NCBI GenBank assembly: GCA_002104895.1
Contig: MCFG01000476.1
Location: 1-40,000 of the forward strand
Source of the DNA: Anaeromyces robustus
Taxonomy: Eukaryota > Neocallimastigomycota > Neocallimastigomycetes > Neocallimastigales > Neocallimastigaceae
Direction of reading: 5' to 3'
DNA length: 40,000 nucleotides
Each line of letters begins with the position of its first letter. The stretch's first letter is position 1. The notes beneath the pieces were generated by a model. That model made no database searches, was not told where the DNA came from, and saw only the letters and a list, made by a program, of their open reading frames with translations. Below are positions 12,702 to 24,300 of this stretch, one piece after another. The position numbers and the translations under genes are program-made.

Positions 12702-13324
12702 TAATCAGTTTCAATATTCAAATATAATGGAATAATTAAAATATTCTCATTCACTCTACTAAATTTTATATATAATATTTATTTAACTGTTTTTAAATTT
12801 TTTTTAAATTTTTAATAATAAATCATTAATTAAATGTTAAATGTATAACTGCTAAAAAAAATTATACAATTAATAGTATTTTTATTTATTTTGTATTAAA
12901 TTATTTAATTTAAAAAAAAAAAAATACTTATATTCTAATATTTCTAAATATAAAATATAAATATAAATATAAATAACTATTCATTATCAATTCTTTATAT
13001 AATTTTTTAAATAATAATTATTAAATGTCCAAAATAATAATTATTAATCATAAAAAATAACTATTTTAATATAAAATAGTGTTATTATAATCTATAAATG
13101 ATTGTCTTGATGAATATATCTATGTTAATTTATATATATAATATTTGTATATTAATTATTTATTTATTAAGTATACAAAATAATTTATTATAAGATTAAA
13201 TGTAATATATTTAAATATAAAATTATACCAAAACATAATAAATAACAAAAAAAAAAATAGTTCCATTATACTAACTAAAAGAAAAAAATCAAATAAAATT
13301 AAATAAAAATAATAGTCAAATAAT

Positions 13325-13363
<39 letters not shown>

Positions 13364-13422
13364 AACTATTCTTATACAAAATTAAATAAAAAAATTTTTC
13401 AAAATAAAAAAAAACAATACTC

Positions 13423-13453
<31 letters not shown>

Positions 13454-13802
13454 ATATAATATTTAATGTTAATATAAAAAAAAGTATAATGTTTAAATAA
13501 GAAAGAATTTTTTTTTGTTTTTATTTTATTTTTTATTTATTATTTTTTATTTTTTATTTTTTATTTTTTTTTGTTTTATTATGGATATCATTATTATATA
13601 AGCTTTATCTTTTAATTATTTAATATTTATTATTTTATTTTTATTACTTATTTTATTTATTTATTTATTTTCATCTTTTTTTTTTTTATTTTTATCTATT
13701 TTATTTATTTATTTTTTTTCTATTATTATATTGAATATAGTTATTAATTGATAGTATTCAAAAATTTTTTTAATTTTTGAAATGATATATACATATATAT
13801 AT

Positions 13803-14215
13803 ATATATATGTATAATATATATATATAAAATTTATATATAAAGGGTTTTATTATTATTATTATTATTATTTTTATATATATATAACATTTATAACATAT
13901 AATTATTATTATAAGTTTAAGTTTAAAGTTTAAAGTTTAAATATATCAGTAAACAATAATAATAAATTATTATTGTTATTATTTTTAATAACAATATATA
14001 TAAAAACACATAAATTAATAATTATAGAATACGGAATGAATCAATGAAGTTGATGAATGAAGTATTCATATATATATTTAAACTTTAAACTTTAAACTTA
14101 AACTTATAATAATAATTATATGTTATAAATGTTATATATATATAAAAATAATAATAATAATAATAATAAAACCCTTTATATATAAATTTTATATATATAT
14201 ATTATACATATATAT
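13803..14215. repeat. Foldback element: perfect 144-bp inverted repeat around a 125-bp loop
   Basis: The left arm 13803-13946 and right arm 14072-14215 are exact reverse complements over all 144 positions when compared ten bases at a time. The arms contain non-repetitive landmarks (AAAGGGTTTTATT on the left, AAAACCCTTT on the right; TTTATAACATATAATT), so this is not just (TA)n pairing. The loop 13947-14071 is unlike the arms and includes ATACGGAATGAATCAATGAA. There is no ORF. It resembles a foldback or MITE-type nonautonomous element, or a long hairpin RNA source. It lies 0.6 kb beyond the 3' end of the second tandem subtilase gene, and neither of the other two units has it. Confidence 0.85.
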
Positions 14216-14317
14216 TTAGCAATTTATTTTATATATAAAAATACCAATTTTTATGTATTTTAGTATCAAAAATACCATTTTTTGTGTATAAATGTATATA
14301 AAATAATATTTATAATA

Positions 14318-14525
14318 TTTATATATATAATATATAATAATAATAATAATAAAATATATATAAAATATATAATAATAATTACATGTTATAGAACAATAGA
14401 ATATTCTATTTATATATATAATATATAATAATAATAATAATAAAATATATATAAAATATATAATAATAATTACATGTTATAGAATAATAGAATATTCTAT
14501 TTATATATATAATATATAATAATAA
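14318..14525. repeat. 91-bp tandem direct repeat, about 2.3 copies
   Basis: Copy 1 is 14318-14408, copy 2 is 14409-14499, then about 26 bases of a third. Copies 1 and 2 appear to differ at one base (GAACAATAG versus GAATAATAG). Each copy holds ACATGTTATAGAA and the near-palindrome TAGAATATTCTA. It lies inside the ~0.9 kb stretch found only in unit B. Confidence 0.85.
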
Positions 14526-14833
14526 ATAAAAATAAAACTTATTTTATTAATATTTATAATAAAAACTTATATTTATAATAAAACTTATATATTTTATAAA
14601 ATATTAATATTTATTAAATTTATTAATAAAAACTTATATAATTTAAAAATTAATTTTAATATCAAAAATACCATTTTTAGTGAATTTTATATGTTAAAAT
14701 ACAATTTTTAGTGAAAAAACATAATTATATCTAATTTTTTAAAAAATTATATATTCTTCAAAATATTATAAAGCAGAATAATAATAAAAAGAGACTGAGG
14801 GAAAAAAATTTAAATTGAAAAATATTTAATTGA

Positions 14834-17800
14834 TTAATTGAAATGACATCTATCTTTATAAAAATTATAATTTTCACTTGATTTATCAAATATTTCTATA
14901 TTTTTAAATACTTGAGCAATATCACAATCTTCATCAATATACATAGATGGATTGTCATAAAATTCTTGACAGTTTAAGAATTGATTACATTTATAAATTA
15001 AATCATCATCATTAAAAGGTTTTTCATTTAAATTACAATTTTCATATTCAGTTAAACTATATTCACAATTATTAATATAAAATTGTTTTACTCCATCATC
15101 TCTAAGTGATTCACATACACGCTCATTTTTGGAATATATTGTTTGATATTTATTAATAATAATACTATTCTCATCATCCTCATCATTATCATCTAAATTA
15201 CTATAACTATCGACTAATCTACAAGATCCACTATTAATTAATTTAAATTTAATTTTTTGACATTCTTCTGATTCGAATATTTCACATTTTTTAACAAGTT
15301 CATCATTATTCATTCCTGGATAATATTCAAATAAACATTCATCATTTAAATTTAATAACATTTCTTTACAATTATATCTTATATTTTCTTTTAATTCATT
15401 ACTAGGATTAAACACACAAATATTATCATAAAAATTGATAATTTCTTTTGCATTTTCTAGTATATCAATTTTTTTAAATTGATGATGTATATAATAACAA
15501 TTTTTTAATATAGAATCATAAGAAGAATAAAATTCTCTACATTTTTCGTTATAAATAATGTTACATTTTTCTAAAATTTCATTAGTTGTAGTAGTATTTG
15601 TAATGGTTAATGTATCAAAGAAACATTCTTTATATTCTTCTAATTCTTTATTACAATTTTCCATTACTGTATCTTTTTCAAGTAATGAATCACATTTTTC
15701 TTTAAATCCCATATATATTTTAAAAGTATTTTTAATATCATCTTCTTCATTTCCATTTAATATACTTGTAAAATCTAAAACACTTTTATCACCACTTTCA
15801 TATAAAGTAGAGCAAGATGGAATATTAAGAATAGCTTCTGTTGAATTTTTATAAAATTTCATACAATTATCCGTTTTTACATAAATACAATTTTCAATAA
15901 AACCATACCTTTGTTTTAATTCATCATTTGTATATCTATATGTATCATTTTCATCTTCCTCTTCTTCATCATCATTATTATTATCATTATTATTATCATC
16001 ATTACCATAATAATAATCTTTTTCAAGTATACAATCATTATAATTATATATTTCACCATAACAATTTTTAATTAGTGAACCTTTTTCAAATATTAAATCA
16101 CATTTTTTATTATATTCATCATATTCCATAATAGTGCTAAAAGTATTATTAATAATATCTTCATTCTCCTCTTCTATTAAATGTAAAATACTTAAAATAT
16201 TTAATCCACCCTTTTCATATAAATTGGAACAAGAAGAATTATTGAGAATTTCTTCCTTTGCGTTTTTATAAAATTTCATACATTTATCCGTTTTAATACT
16301 ATTACATTGATCAATAAGATCATCAACATCCATTATATATATTAATTTTAAAGTATCATTATCATAATCAAGTGGATATCTAATGAAACATTCATTATAA
16401 TTTTCATTAATATAGTCATGACATTCATTCTGATATTTCATTAAATATTCAGGACAGTTTTTCATTTTTTCATTTAATAATTTCATATTGAAATTATTAA
16501 TAAATTTAAATTTATTATTATTATTTTCTTTAGCAATAGAACAAATTGATTGATCAGATAATTGATTATAATAAAATTTTTGACATTTTGAAGAATTCAT
16601 AATAAAACATTGATCTTCAGAAATATCTTTCTCTTCATTTTCAATTAAACATTCATTATTTTCGTTTAATTCATTTTCACAATCTTCAATTGATTTTTCT
16701 ATACTTGTACAATAACCAAATTCACTTTGACATCCATTTTCAATAAAACATTGATCGCCTGGATGATTTTCAAGAGAAATACATTCTCCATCTTTTGTAC
16801 AACATTCACCATCAGAACATGTACGATGAGTTTTACCACCACAATGAATATTAAAATCATTTTTATAAAATATTCTTTTTTTACCATTATTAATAAATCG
16901 ATTTGGAGTATCATGAGGATATTCATAAGAAGGAATAGTAATAAAATCAATCGCATTTTTTACAGACATTTCAATTAATGTTTTTCTCATTAATTCATTA
17001 TCAAATTTAATTTCAGGATGTTCAGACATAATTAAAGCAGCAACACCAGCTGCAATTGGTGTAGAAGATGATGTTCCTGAAATACTGCTAACATCTGTTG
17101 TAGATCCTTCTTCTAAATAAGGGAAATAACCTTCACATGGTGCAAAAATATCAACACAATCACCAAAATTTGAATAATCAACTTTCATATATCCATTACC
17201 ATTTTTATTGATAGTTGCAGCTCCAACAGTTATAGTTTTACGATAACTAGAAAAAAGCATAAAACCATTTTCATTTTTATGAGCACAACAATTACGACTA
17301 TCATTACCTGCACCAGAAAATATAATAATACCATTATTAATTAATTCGTCAAGTTTTGCATCCATAAATGGATCATATTCTTGATAAGAACCAAAAGACA
17401 TACTAATAATAGTTTTATGAGGTTTACCATGTTGTAAGATATAATCAAAACTTCTTAATGCATCATCACCTGTAAAATCAATGGCAATCATATGAATATT
17501 TGCCTTTTTAGCAACACCATATAAATTACCACCTGCTAAAGAAGAGACTAAGATTCCATGATTTGGAAATTCATTGCTTGATTCAACTCCATTACATTTA
17601 TATTTTTCTTCACCACTAGTATAATGAGAATTATCCTCAGTAAAAATGGCATCACATGTTATTGTACGATTACCATTAATTTTTTCATTTTTATAAAAAT
17701 CTTCATGATTAGTATATAAACCCGAATCAATAAGATAAATATCAATACCTTCACCAGCTGAACTTGGATAATAATAATTGGTATCTCGTGATTTATTTAG

Positions 17801-18784
17801 ATTAGGAAAAGCACCTTGAGAAAGTAAAGCTAAATGATTTGGATTGTATGAAATTTCTTGAACACTAACATCTGACCAGTTAGTTTCTCTTTTAATAGCA
17901 TCAATATCATAATAAATTGTTGAATTATTTTCATTATCATCATTAATATCAACAGCTTCTGTAGTATCATTAATATCGACAGTATCAGTAGTATAAATAC
18001 TATTATTAATATCAACAGCTTCTGTAGTATCAGTAGAATCAATAGTATAATTATTATCAACAGCCTCTGTAGTATCATTAGTATCAACAGCATCGTTAAT
18101 AATATCAACAGCCTCTGTAGTATCATCAATATCAGTAGTATTAATAGTATCAATAGTATCAATCGTATCAGTAACATTAGTAGAATTATTATTTTCATTT
18201 TGTGGATCTATGACTGGAATATCAATTTTTTCAACTTTTCTACAATAGATAACATGACTCAAATGACATATTATTTCTTTTGTTTTCAATGATAAATATA
18301 CACTAATAGCATAGAAATTTTTAATAGGACAAATATGATTAACTAATTTAGATTCAAAAGGAATATATTCTACCATAGAATCTTTTGAACGTTTAGAATA
18401 ATTGGAAGATAAATTATCAGGAGAATATTTACTATTCTTTCTTCCAAATTTATTAATAAATGAAATTTTTTTAGTTATATTTAAATCAGAACGTTTTTCT
18501 AAAAGAACAGAATCTAATTCTTTTAATTTTTCATCTTGTTTTCCATTACTTAAAATGTAAGAATCTTTATTTTCTTCTATGATATTATAAATTTCGTTCA
18601 TTTTATCATTTACAAAATCATCAATTTTATCTTGTATAGTTGGACTTTCATCATAATAATTATTATCTGATTTTTTTCTCAAAATGGCAATCATATATTT
18701 TTCATTTTTTGTGTTTTCAGTATAAACACCAATAAAGCAATTCAATATAAGAATTACTTTAAATAATAAAAAATAGTTATTCAT
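14834..18784 (-). CDS. Secreted subtilisin-like serine protease with C-terminal six-cysteine module array (tandem copy 2)
   Basis: 1316 residues, intronless, with the same architecture as its two neighbours: signal peptide (1-22), I9-like propeptide, Thr/Asp-rich linker, S8 domain, hevein-like block from Cys648, then six cysteine modules. Catalytic residues are Asp353, His409, Ser572, with oxyanion Asn in SGAGNDS. The linker has four TTEAVD copies, one more than copy 1. The stretch before the serine reads VSSISGTSSS where the other copies have VRNISGTSSS. The poly-Asn run of copy 1 is only NNNN here, and the Asp-rich run is replaced by NDNNNDNNNDDEEEEDEND. The first ~207 residues are identical to copy 1, which points to recent duplication or gene conversion. 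No inactivating change is seen. Confidence 0.9.
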   Translation of the reverse strand: MNNYFLLFKVILILNCFIGVYTENTKNEKYMIAILRKKSDNNYYDESPTIQDKIDDFVNDKMNEIYNIIEENKDSYILSNGKQDEKLKELDSVLLEKRSDLNITKKISFINKFGRKNSKYSPDNLSSNYSKRSKDSMVEYIPFESKLVNHICPIKNFYAISVYLSLKTKEIICHLSHVIYCRKVEKIDIPVIDPQNENNNSTNVTDTIDTIDTINTTDIDDTTEAVDIINDAVDTNDTTEAVDNNYTIDSTDTTEAVDINNSIYTTDTVDINDTTEAVDINDDNENNSTIYYDIDAIKRETNWSDVSVQEISYNPNHLALLSQGAFPNLNKSRDTNYYYPSSAGEGIDIYLIDSGLYTNHEDFYKNEKINGNRTITCDAIFTEDNSHYTSGEEKYKCNGVESSNEFPNHGILVSSLAGGNLYGVAKKANIHMIAIDFTGDDALRSFDYILQHGKPHKTIISMSFGSYQEYDPFMDAKLDELINNGIIIFSGAGNDSRNCCAHKNENGFMLFSSYRKTITVGAATINKNGNGYMKVDYSNFGDCVDIFAPCEGYFPYLEEGSTTDVSSISGTSSSTPIAAGVAALIMSEHPEIKFDNELMRKTLIEMSVKNAIDFITIPSYEYPHDTPNRFINNGKKRIFYKNDFNIHCGGKTHRTCSDGECCTKDGECISLENHPGDQCFIENGCQSEFGYCTSIEKSIEDCENELNENNECLIENEEKDISEDQCFIMNSSKCQKFYYNQLSDQSICSIAKENNNNKFKFINNFNMKLLNEKMKNCPEYLMKYQNECHDYINENYNECFIRYPLDYDNDTLKLIYIMDVDDLIDQCNSIKTDKCMKFYKNAKEEILNNSSCSNLYEKGGLNILSILHLIEEENEDIINNTFSTIMEYDEYNKKCDLIFEKGSLIKNCYGEIYNYNDCILEKDYYYGNDDNNNDNNNDDEEEEDENDTYRYTNDELKQRYGFIENCIYVKTDNCMKFYKNSTEAILNIPSCSTLYESGDKSVLDFTSILNGNEEDDIKNTFKIYMGFKEKCDSLLEKDTVMENCNKELEEYKECFFDTLTITNTTTTNEILEKCNIIYNEKCREFYSSYDSILKNCYYIHHQFKKIDILENAKEIINFYDNICVFNPSNELKENIRYNCKEMLLNLNDECLFEYYPGMNNDELVKKCEIFESEECQKIKFKLINSGSCRLVDSYSNLDDNDEDDENSIIINKYQTIYSKNERVCESLRDDGVKQFYINNCEYSLTEYENCNLNEKPFNDDDLIYKCNQFLNCQEFYDNPSMYIDEDCDIAQVFKNIEIFDKSSENYNFYKDRCHFN

Positions 18785-19782
18785 TTTTTATTTTTATTAT
18801 TATGTTTTTAAAATTGTTTATATTAAATTATATTATATTATATGATATGATATGATATGAAATGATATCAAATTGCATATTATATTTTAATTGTATTATC
18901 TTTATAATTATATTATTTTTATTCTTTTTATTTTATTTTTTTTATTTTGTAATTGTTGTTTATTATTGTTTTTTTTTAATAACTTTTAAACATCTATTTA
19001 TATATATATATAATATATATATAGATTTTATTATATATATATTTCTTACTTTAAAAAAAAAATTTTAAAAAAAAAAAGAAATTTAATTCAATTTATATTT
19101 TTCATTTTTAAATTTTTTATGAAACATGTAACATAATGAATAAAAAAAAAAAATTCAAAATCTATAATAAAAAGTTTAATAAATATAAAATACTGTTATT
19201 ATTTCGTTATTCTATTATTCCAATTATTCCAATTATTATTTTATATATTCCATCAGTAAATGTATAATATATTTATATTACATTTTATTCTATTATAATT
19301 TTTTATATAACATTTTATTAAATTAAATTGATATTTATAAATATTATAAATAATTTATTAAATTAAAAATTTATAATAAATTAGGTATAACACAGCCAAA
19401 CACAATAAAAAATTGTAGAAACAATAAATAAATAATTAATTAAAAAAAAAAAAACACAAAGTAGAGTTGATAATTGATATAAAGATTTTTATAAAAATTT
19501 GTTTCATGTATATTCTATTTGAAAATATAAATTAAAATCGATTTTTTTTTATTATTATTTATTATTTATTTATAAAATACTTTATATAGAAAAAAGTGTT
19601 TAAAATTATTTAATATTAATATTTAATATATTTAGTATTCAATTTTTTTAATTTTTATTATTAAAAATGAAATATATCATAGAATATTCGAATATTCTTT
19701 AGATTAATTTAAATTTGAAATTAATTACTAAGTTTTATAAAACTGACAATTTTTTTTTATTTCAACTTGTTAATTTACTTAC

Positions 19783-19821
<39 letters not shown>

Positions 19822-21194
19822 TAATCAATTTCAATATTCAAATATAATGGAATCGTTAAAAAATTCACACTTACTCTGCTATATATTATATATAATAATT
19901 ATTTAATAATTGTTAAACTTTTTAATAATAAATCATTAACTAAATGTTAAATGAATAACTGCTAAAAAAAATTATACAATTAATGGTATTTATTTTATAT
20001 TTAATTTATAAAAAAATATTTATAGAATATTCTAATATGTCTAAATATAAATATAAATATAAATAATAAATATGAATTCTTTATCAATTCTTTATATAAT
20101 TTTTTTATATTATTTTTTATATATTGTTATAATATATTACTGTTTAGTAATTATATATAGTTATAGTATATATAATTTTTAATATATTATTATTATTTTA
20201 CTATTTAAGTATATTTTAATATAATATAATAAGAGTTGTTGAAATTTATAATTAAAAAGTGTAATAATTAAAAGAAGATTTATGGAAAAGATAAATAAAA
20301 TATTTAAATAATGTTTAATTAATTTATTTCCTAAAAGAGAAAGAACCCAGTTATATCAAATATATCTATGTTAGTTTATATACTCAATATTTGTATATTA
20401 AAGTTATTTACTGAGTAAAAAAAAAATAATTTAATTTATTATAAGATTAAATTTAATATATTTAAATATAAAAATATAACAAAACAAAACAATAAAAAAT
20501 AAAAATTGTTCCATTATACTAAATAAAAGGTACAATCAAAAAAATAAATAAAATAAAATATTTTTTTAGCACACAATTTGTACATCATCTTTATTAAGTC
20601 TAAATTTTAATATCCATGCTTCAAAAAAAAAAAAAAAAAAAAAAAAAATTTAAAAAAAAAAAAAAATTTAAAAAAAAAAAAATTTTAAAAAAAAAAAAAA
20701 AAAAGAAACTACTAAGAAAAAACAGACAAATATTATAGTTAATAATGAATAATACTGGAAGGTATAAAGTAGTATTTAAATAAGAAAAAAAAATTTTTTT
20801 GGTTTTATTTTATTTTTTTTTTTTTTTATTATGGATATCATTATTATATAAATTTTATCTTTTAATTATTTAATATTTATTATTTTTTTTTTATTTTATT
20901 TATTTATTTATTTATATATATTTATTAATTCTTATTATTTTTTAATTTTTATTTATTTTATTTTTACTTGTATATTTTTTATCTATTTTATTTATATCTA
21001 TTTTATTTATTTATCTATTTTATTTATATCTATTTTATTTATTTATCTATTTTATTTATATCTATTTTATATATTTATCTATTTTATTTATTTATCTATT
21101 TTATATATTTATTTTTTATTTTTTTTTTATTTTTATATTAAAATGTATAGTAATTAATTGATAGTATTCAAAATTTAATAAAAATTTTAAAACA

Positions 21195-21225
<31 letters not shown>

Positions 21226-21315
21226 ATTATATTTAATCAAAATATTAAAAATCAGAATTATAATATAAAGAAACAGGGGAATAAAAAAAATTTAAATAGA
21301 AAAATATTTAATTGA
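18785..21315. other. Noncoding spacer between tandem copies 2 and 3
   Basis: No gene is seen. The unit B 5' flank carries the blocks shared with unit A (GAAACATGTAACATAATGAA near 19122, ATTCCAATTATTCCAATTAT near 19217, AAATTAGGTATAA near 19378, AGTTGATAATTGATATAAAG near 19463) and a short (TTTA)n array. Unit C 3' flank starts near 20450 and includes poly(A) tracts at 20622-20704 and TATC-containing T-rich repeats at 20960-21110. Confidence 0.65.
19783..19821 (+). repeat. Short (TTTA)n array, about 10 copies
   Basis: Flanked by AACTTGTTAATTTACTTAC and ATAATCAATTTCAATATTC, matching the flanks of the 12573-12701 array in unit A. Confidence 0.9.
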
Positions 21316-24300
21316 TTAATTGAAATGACATCTATCTTTATAAAAACTATAATTTTCACTTGATTTATCAAATATTTCTATATTTTTAAATACTTGAGCA
21401 ATATCACAATCTTCATCAATATACATAGATGGATTGTCATAAAATTCTTGACAGTTTAAGAATTGATTACATTTATAAATTAAATCATCATCATTAAAAG
21501 GTTTCTCATTTAAATTACAATTTTCATATTCAGTTAAACTATATTCACAATTATCAATATAATATTGTTTTACTCTATCATCTCTAAGTGATTCACATAC
21601 ACCATAATTTTTGGAATATAATTTTTGATATCTCATAATAGTTTTTTTTTCTTCATTATCATCTGAATAATCCTCTGTAAATAAATTTGCTAAATTACAA
21701 GTACCACTATCAAATGCTTTAGATTTAAATTTTTCACATTCTTCTGATTCGAATATTTCACATTTTTTAACAAGTTCGCCATTATTCATTCCTGGATGAT
21801 AGTCAAATAAACATTCATCACTTAAATTTAAAAACCTTTCTATACAATTATGTTTTACCTTTTTTTTTAATTCATTACTAGGATTATATTCACAAATATT
21901 ATCATAAAAATTGATAATTTCTTTTGCATTTTCTAGTATATCAATTTTTTTAAATTGATGATGTACATAATTACAATTTTTTAATCTATAATCAGGAGCA
22001 AAATAGAATTCTCTACATTTATCATTATAAATAATGTTACATTTTTCAAAAATTTCATTAGTTGTAGTAGTATTTGTAATGGTTAATGTATCTAAGAAAC
22101 ATTCTTTATATTCTTCTAATTCTTTATTACAATTCTCCATCATTGAATCCTTTTCAAGTAATGAATCACATTTTTCTTTAAATCCCATATAATTTTTAAA
22201 AGTATTTTTAATATTATCTTCTCCATTTCCATTTAATATATTTGTAAGATCTAAAACACTTTTATCACCACTTTCATATAAAGTAGAACAAGAAGGAATA
22301 TTAAGAATAGCTTCTGTTGAATTTTTATAAAATTTCATACAATTATCCGTTTTTACATAAATACAATTTTCAATAAAACCGTAGTTTTGTTTTAATTCAT
22401 CATTTGTAAATCTATATGTATCTTCTTCTTCTTCTTCTTCTTCTTCTTCTTCTTCTTCTTCTTCATCATCATTATCAGCATTATTATCATCATTATCATT
22501 ATCATTATCATCATTATCATTATCATTATCATTATCATCATTACCATAATAATAATCTTTTTCAAGTATACAATTATTATAATTATATACTTCATCATAA
22601 CAATTTTCAATTAATGAACCTTTTTCAAATATTAAATCACATTTTTTATTATATTCATCATATTCATATTCCATAATAGTGTTAAAAGTATTATTAATAA
22701 CATCTTCATCCTCTTCTATTAATTGTAAAATACTTAAAATATTTGATCCACCATTTTCATATAAATTGGAACAAGAAGAATTATTGAGAATTTCTTCCTT
22801 TGCATTTTTATAAAATTTCATACATTTATCCGTTTTAATAGTATTACATTGATCAATAAGTACATTAACATTGTATATATATTTTAATCTTAAAGTATCA
22901 TAATTAAATGGCAGTCTAATGAAACATTCATTATAATTTTCATTAATATAGTCACGACATTCATTCTGATAGTTCATTAAATATTCAGGACAGTTTTTCA
23001 TTTTTTCATTTAATAATTTCATATTGAAATTATTAATAAATTTAAATTTATCATTATTATATTCTTTAGCAATAGAACAAATTGATTGATCAGATAATTG
23101 ATTATAATAAAATTTTTGACATTTTGAAGAATTCATAATAAAACATTGATCTTCAGAAATATCTTTCTCTTCACTTTCAATTAAACATTCATTATTTTCG
23201 TTTAATTCATTTTCACAATCTTCAATTGATTTTTCTATGCTTGTACAATAACCAAATTCACTTTGACATCCATTTTCAATAAAACATTGATCGCCTGGAT
23301 GATTTTCAAGAGAAATACATTCTCCATCTTTTGTACAACATTCACCATCAGAACATCTACGATGTGTTTTACCACCACAATGAATATTAAAATCATTTTT
23401 ATAAAATATTCTTTTTTTACCATTATTAATAAATCGATTTGGAGTATCATGAGGATATTCATAAGAAGGAATAGTAATAAAATCAATTGCATTTTTTACA
23501 GACATTTCAATTAATGTTTTTCTCATTAATTCATTATCAAATTTAATTTCAGGATGTTCAGACATAATTAAAGCAGCAACACCAGCTGCAATTGGTGTAG
23601 AAGATGATGTTCCTGAAATATTTCTAACATCTGTTGTAGATCCTTCTTCTAAATAAGGGAAATATCCTTCACATGGTGCAAAAATATCAACACAATCACC
23701 AAAATTTGAATAGTCAACTTTCATATATCCATTACCATTTTTATTGATAGTTGCAGCTCCAACAGTTATAGTTTTACGATAACTAGAAAAAAGCATAAAC
23801 CCATCTTCATTTTTATGAGCACAACAATTACGACCATCATTAGCTGCACCAGAAAATATAATAATACCATTATTAATTAATTCGTCAAGTTTTGCATCCA
23901 TAAATGGATCATATTTTTGATAAGAAGCAAAGGACATACTAATAATAGTTTTATGAGGTTTACCATGTTGTAAAATATAATCAAAACTTCTTAATGCATC
24001 GTCACCTGTAAAATCAATGGCAATCATATGAATATTTGCCTTTTTAGCAACACCATATAAATTACCACCTGCTAAAGAAGAGACCAATATTCCATGATTT
24101 GGAAATTCATTGCTTGATTCAACTCCATTACATTTATATTTTTCTTCACCACTAGTATAATGAGAATTATCCTCAGTGAAAATGGCATCACATGTTATTG
24201 TACGATTACCATTAATTTTTTCATTTTTATAAAAATCTTCATGATTAGTATCTAAACCCGAATCAATAAGATAAATATCAATACCTTCACCAGCAGTACT

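Larger units (their letters stand above)
13191..20450. repeat. Tandem duplication unit B (direct repeat carrying a subtilase gene)
   Basis: The second unit. It begins with the same 3'-flank landmark as unit A (ATATTTAAATATAAAATTAT, then CCATTATACTAACTAAAAG) and ends where that landmark recurs near 20450. It is about 0.8 kb longer than units A and C, mostly because of extra sequence at ~13800-14730 that the other two lack. Its 5' flank lacks an ~80-base stretch shared by A and C. Edges are by eye. Confidence 0.8.

Noticed and set aside
18862-19068. 68-codon plus-strand frame upstream of tandem copy 2
   Set aside because: Phe/Ile/Tyr-only composition from T-rich DNA; not conserved in the equivalent flanks of units A and C.
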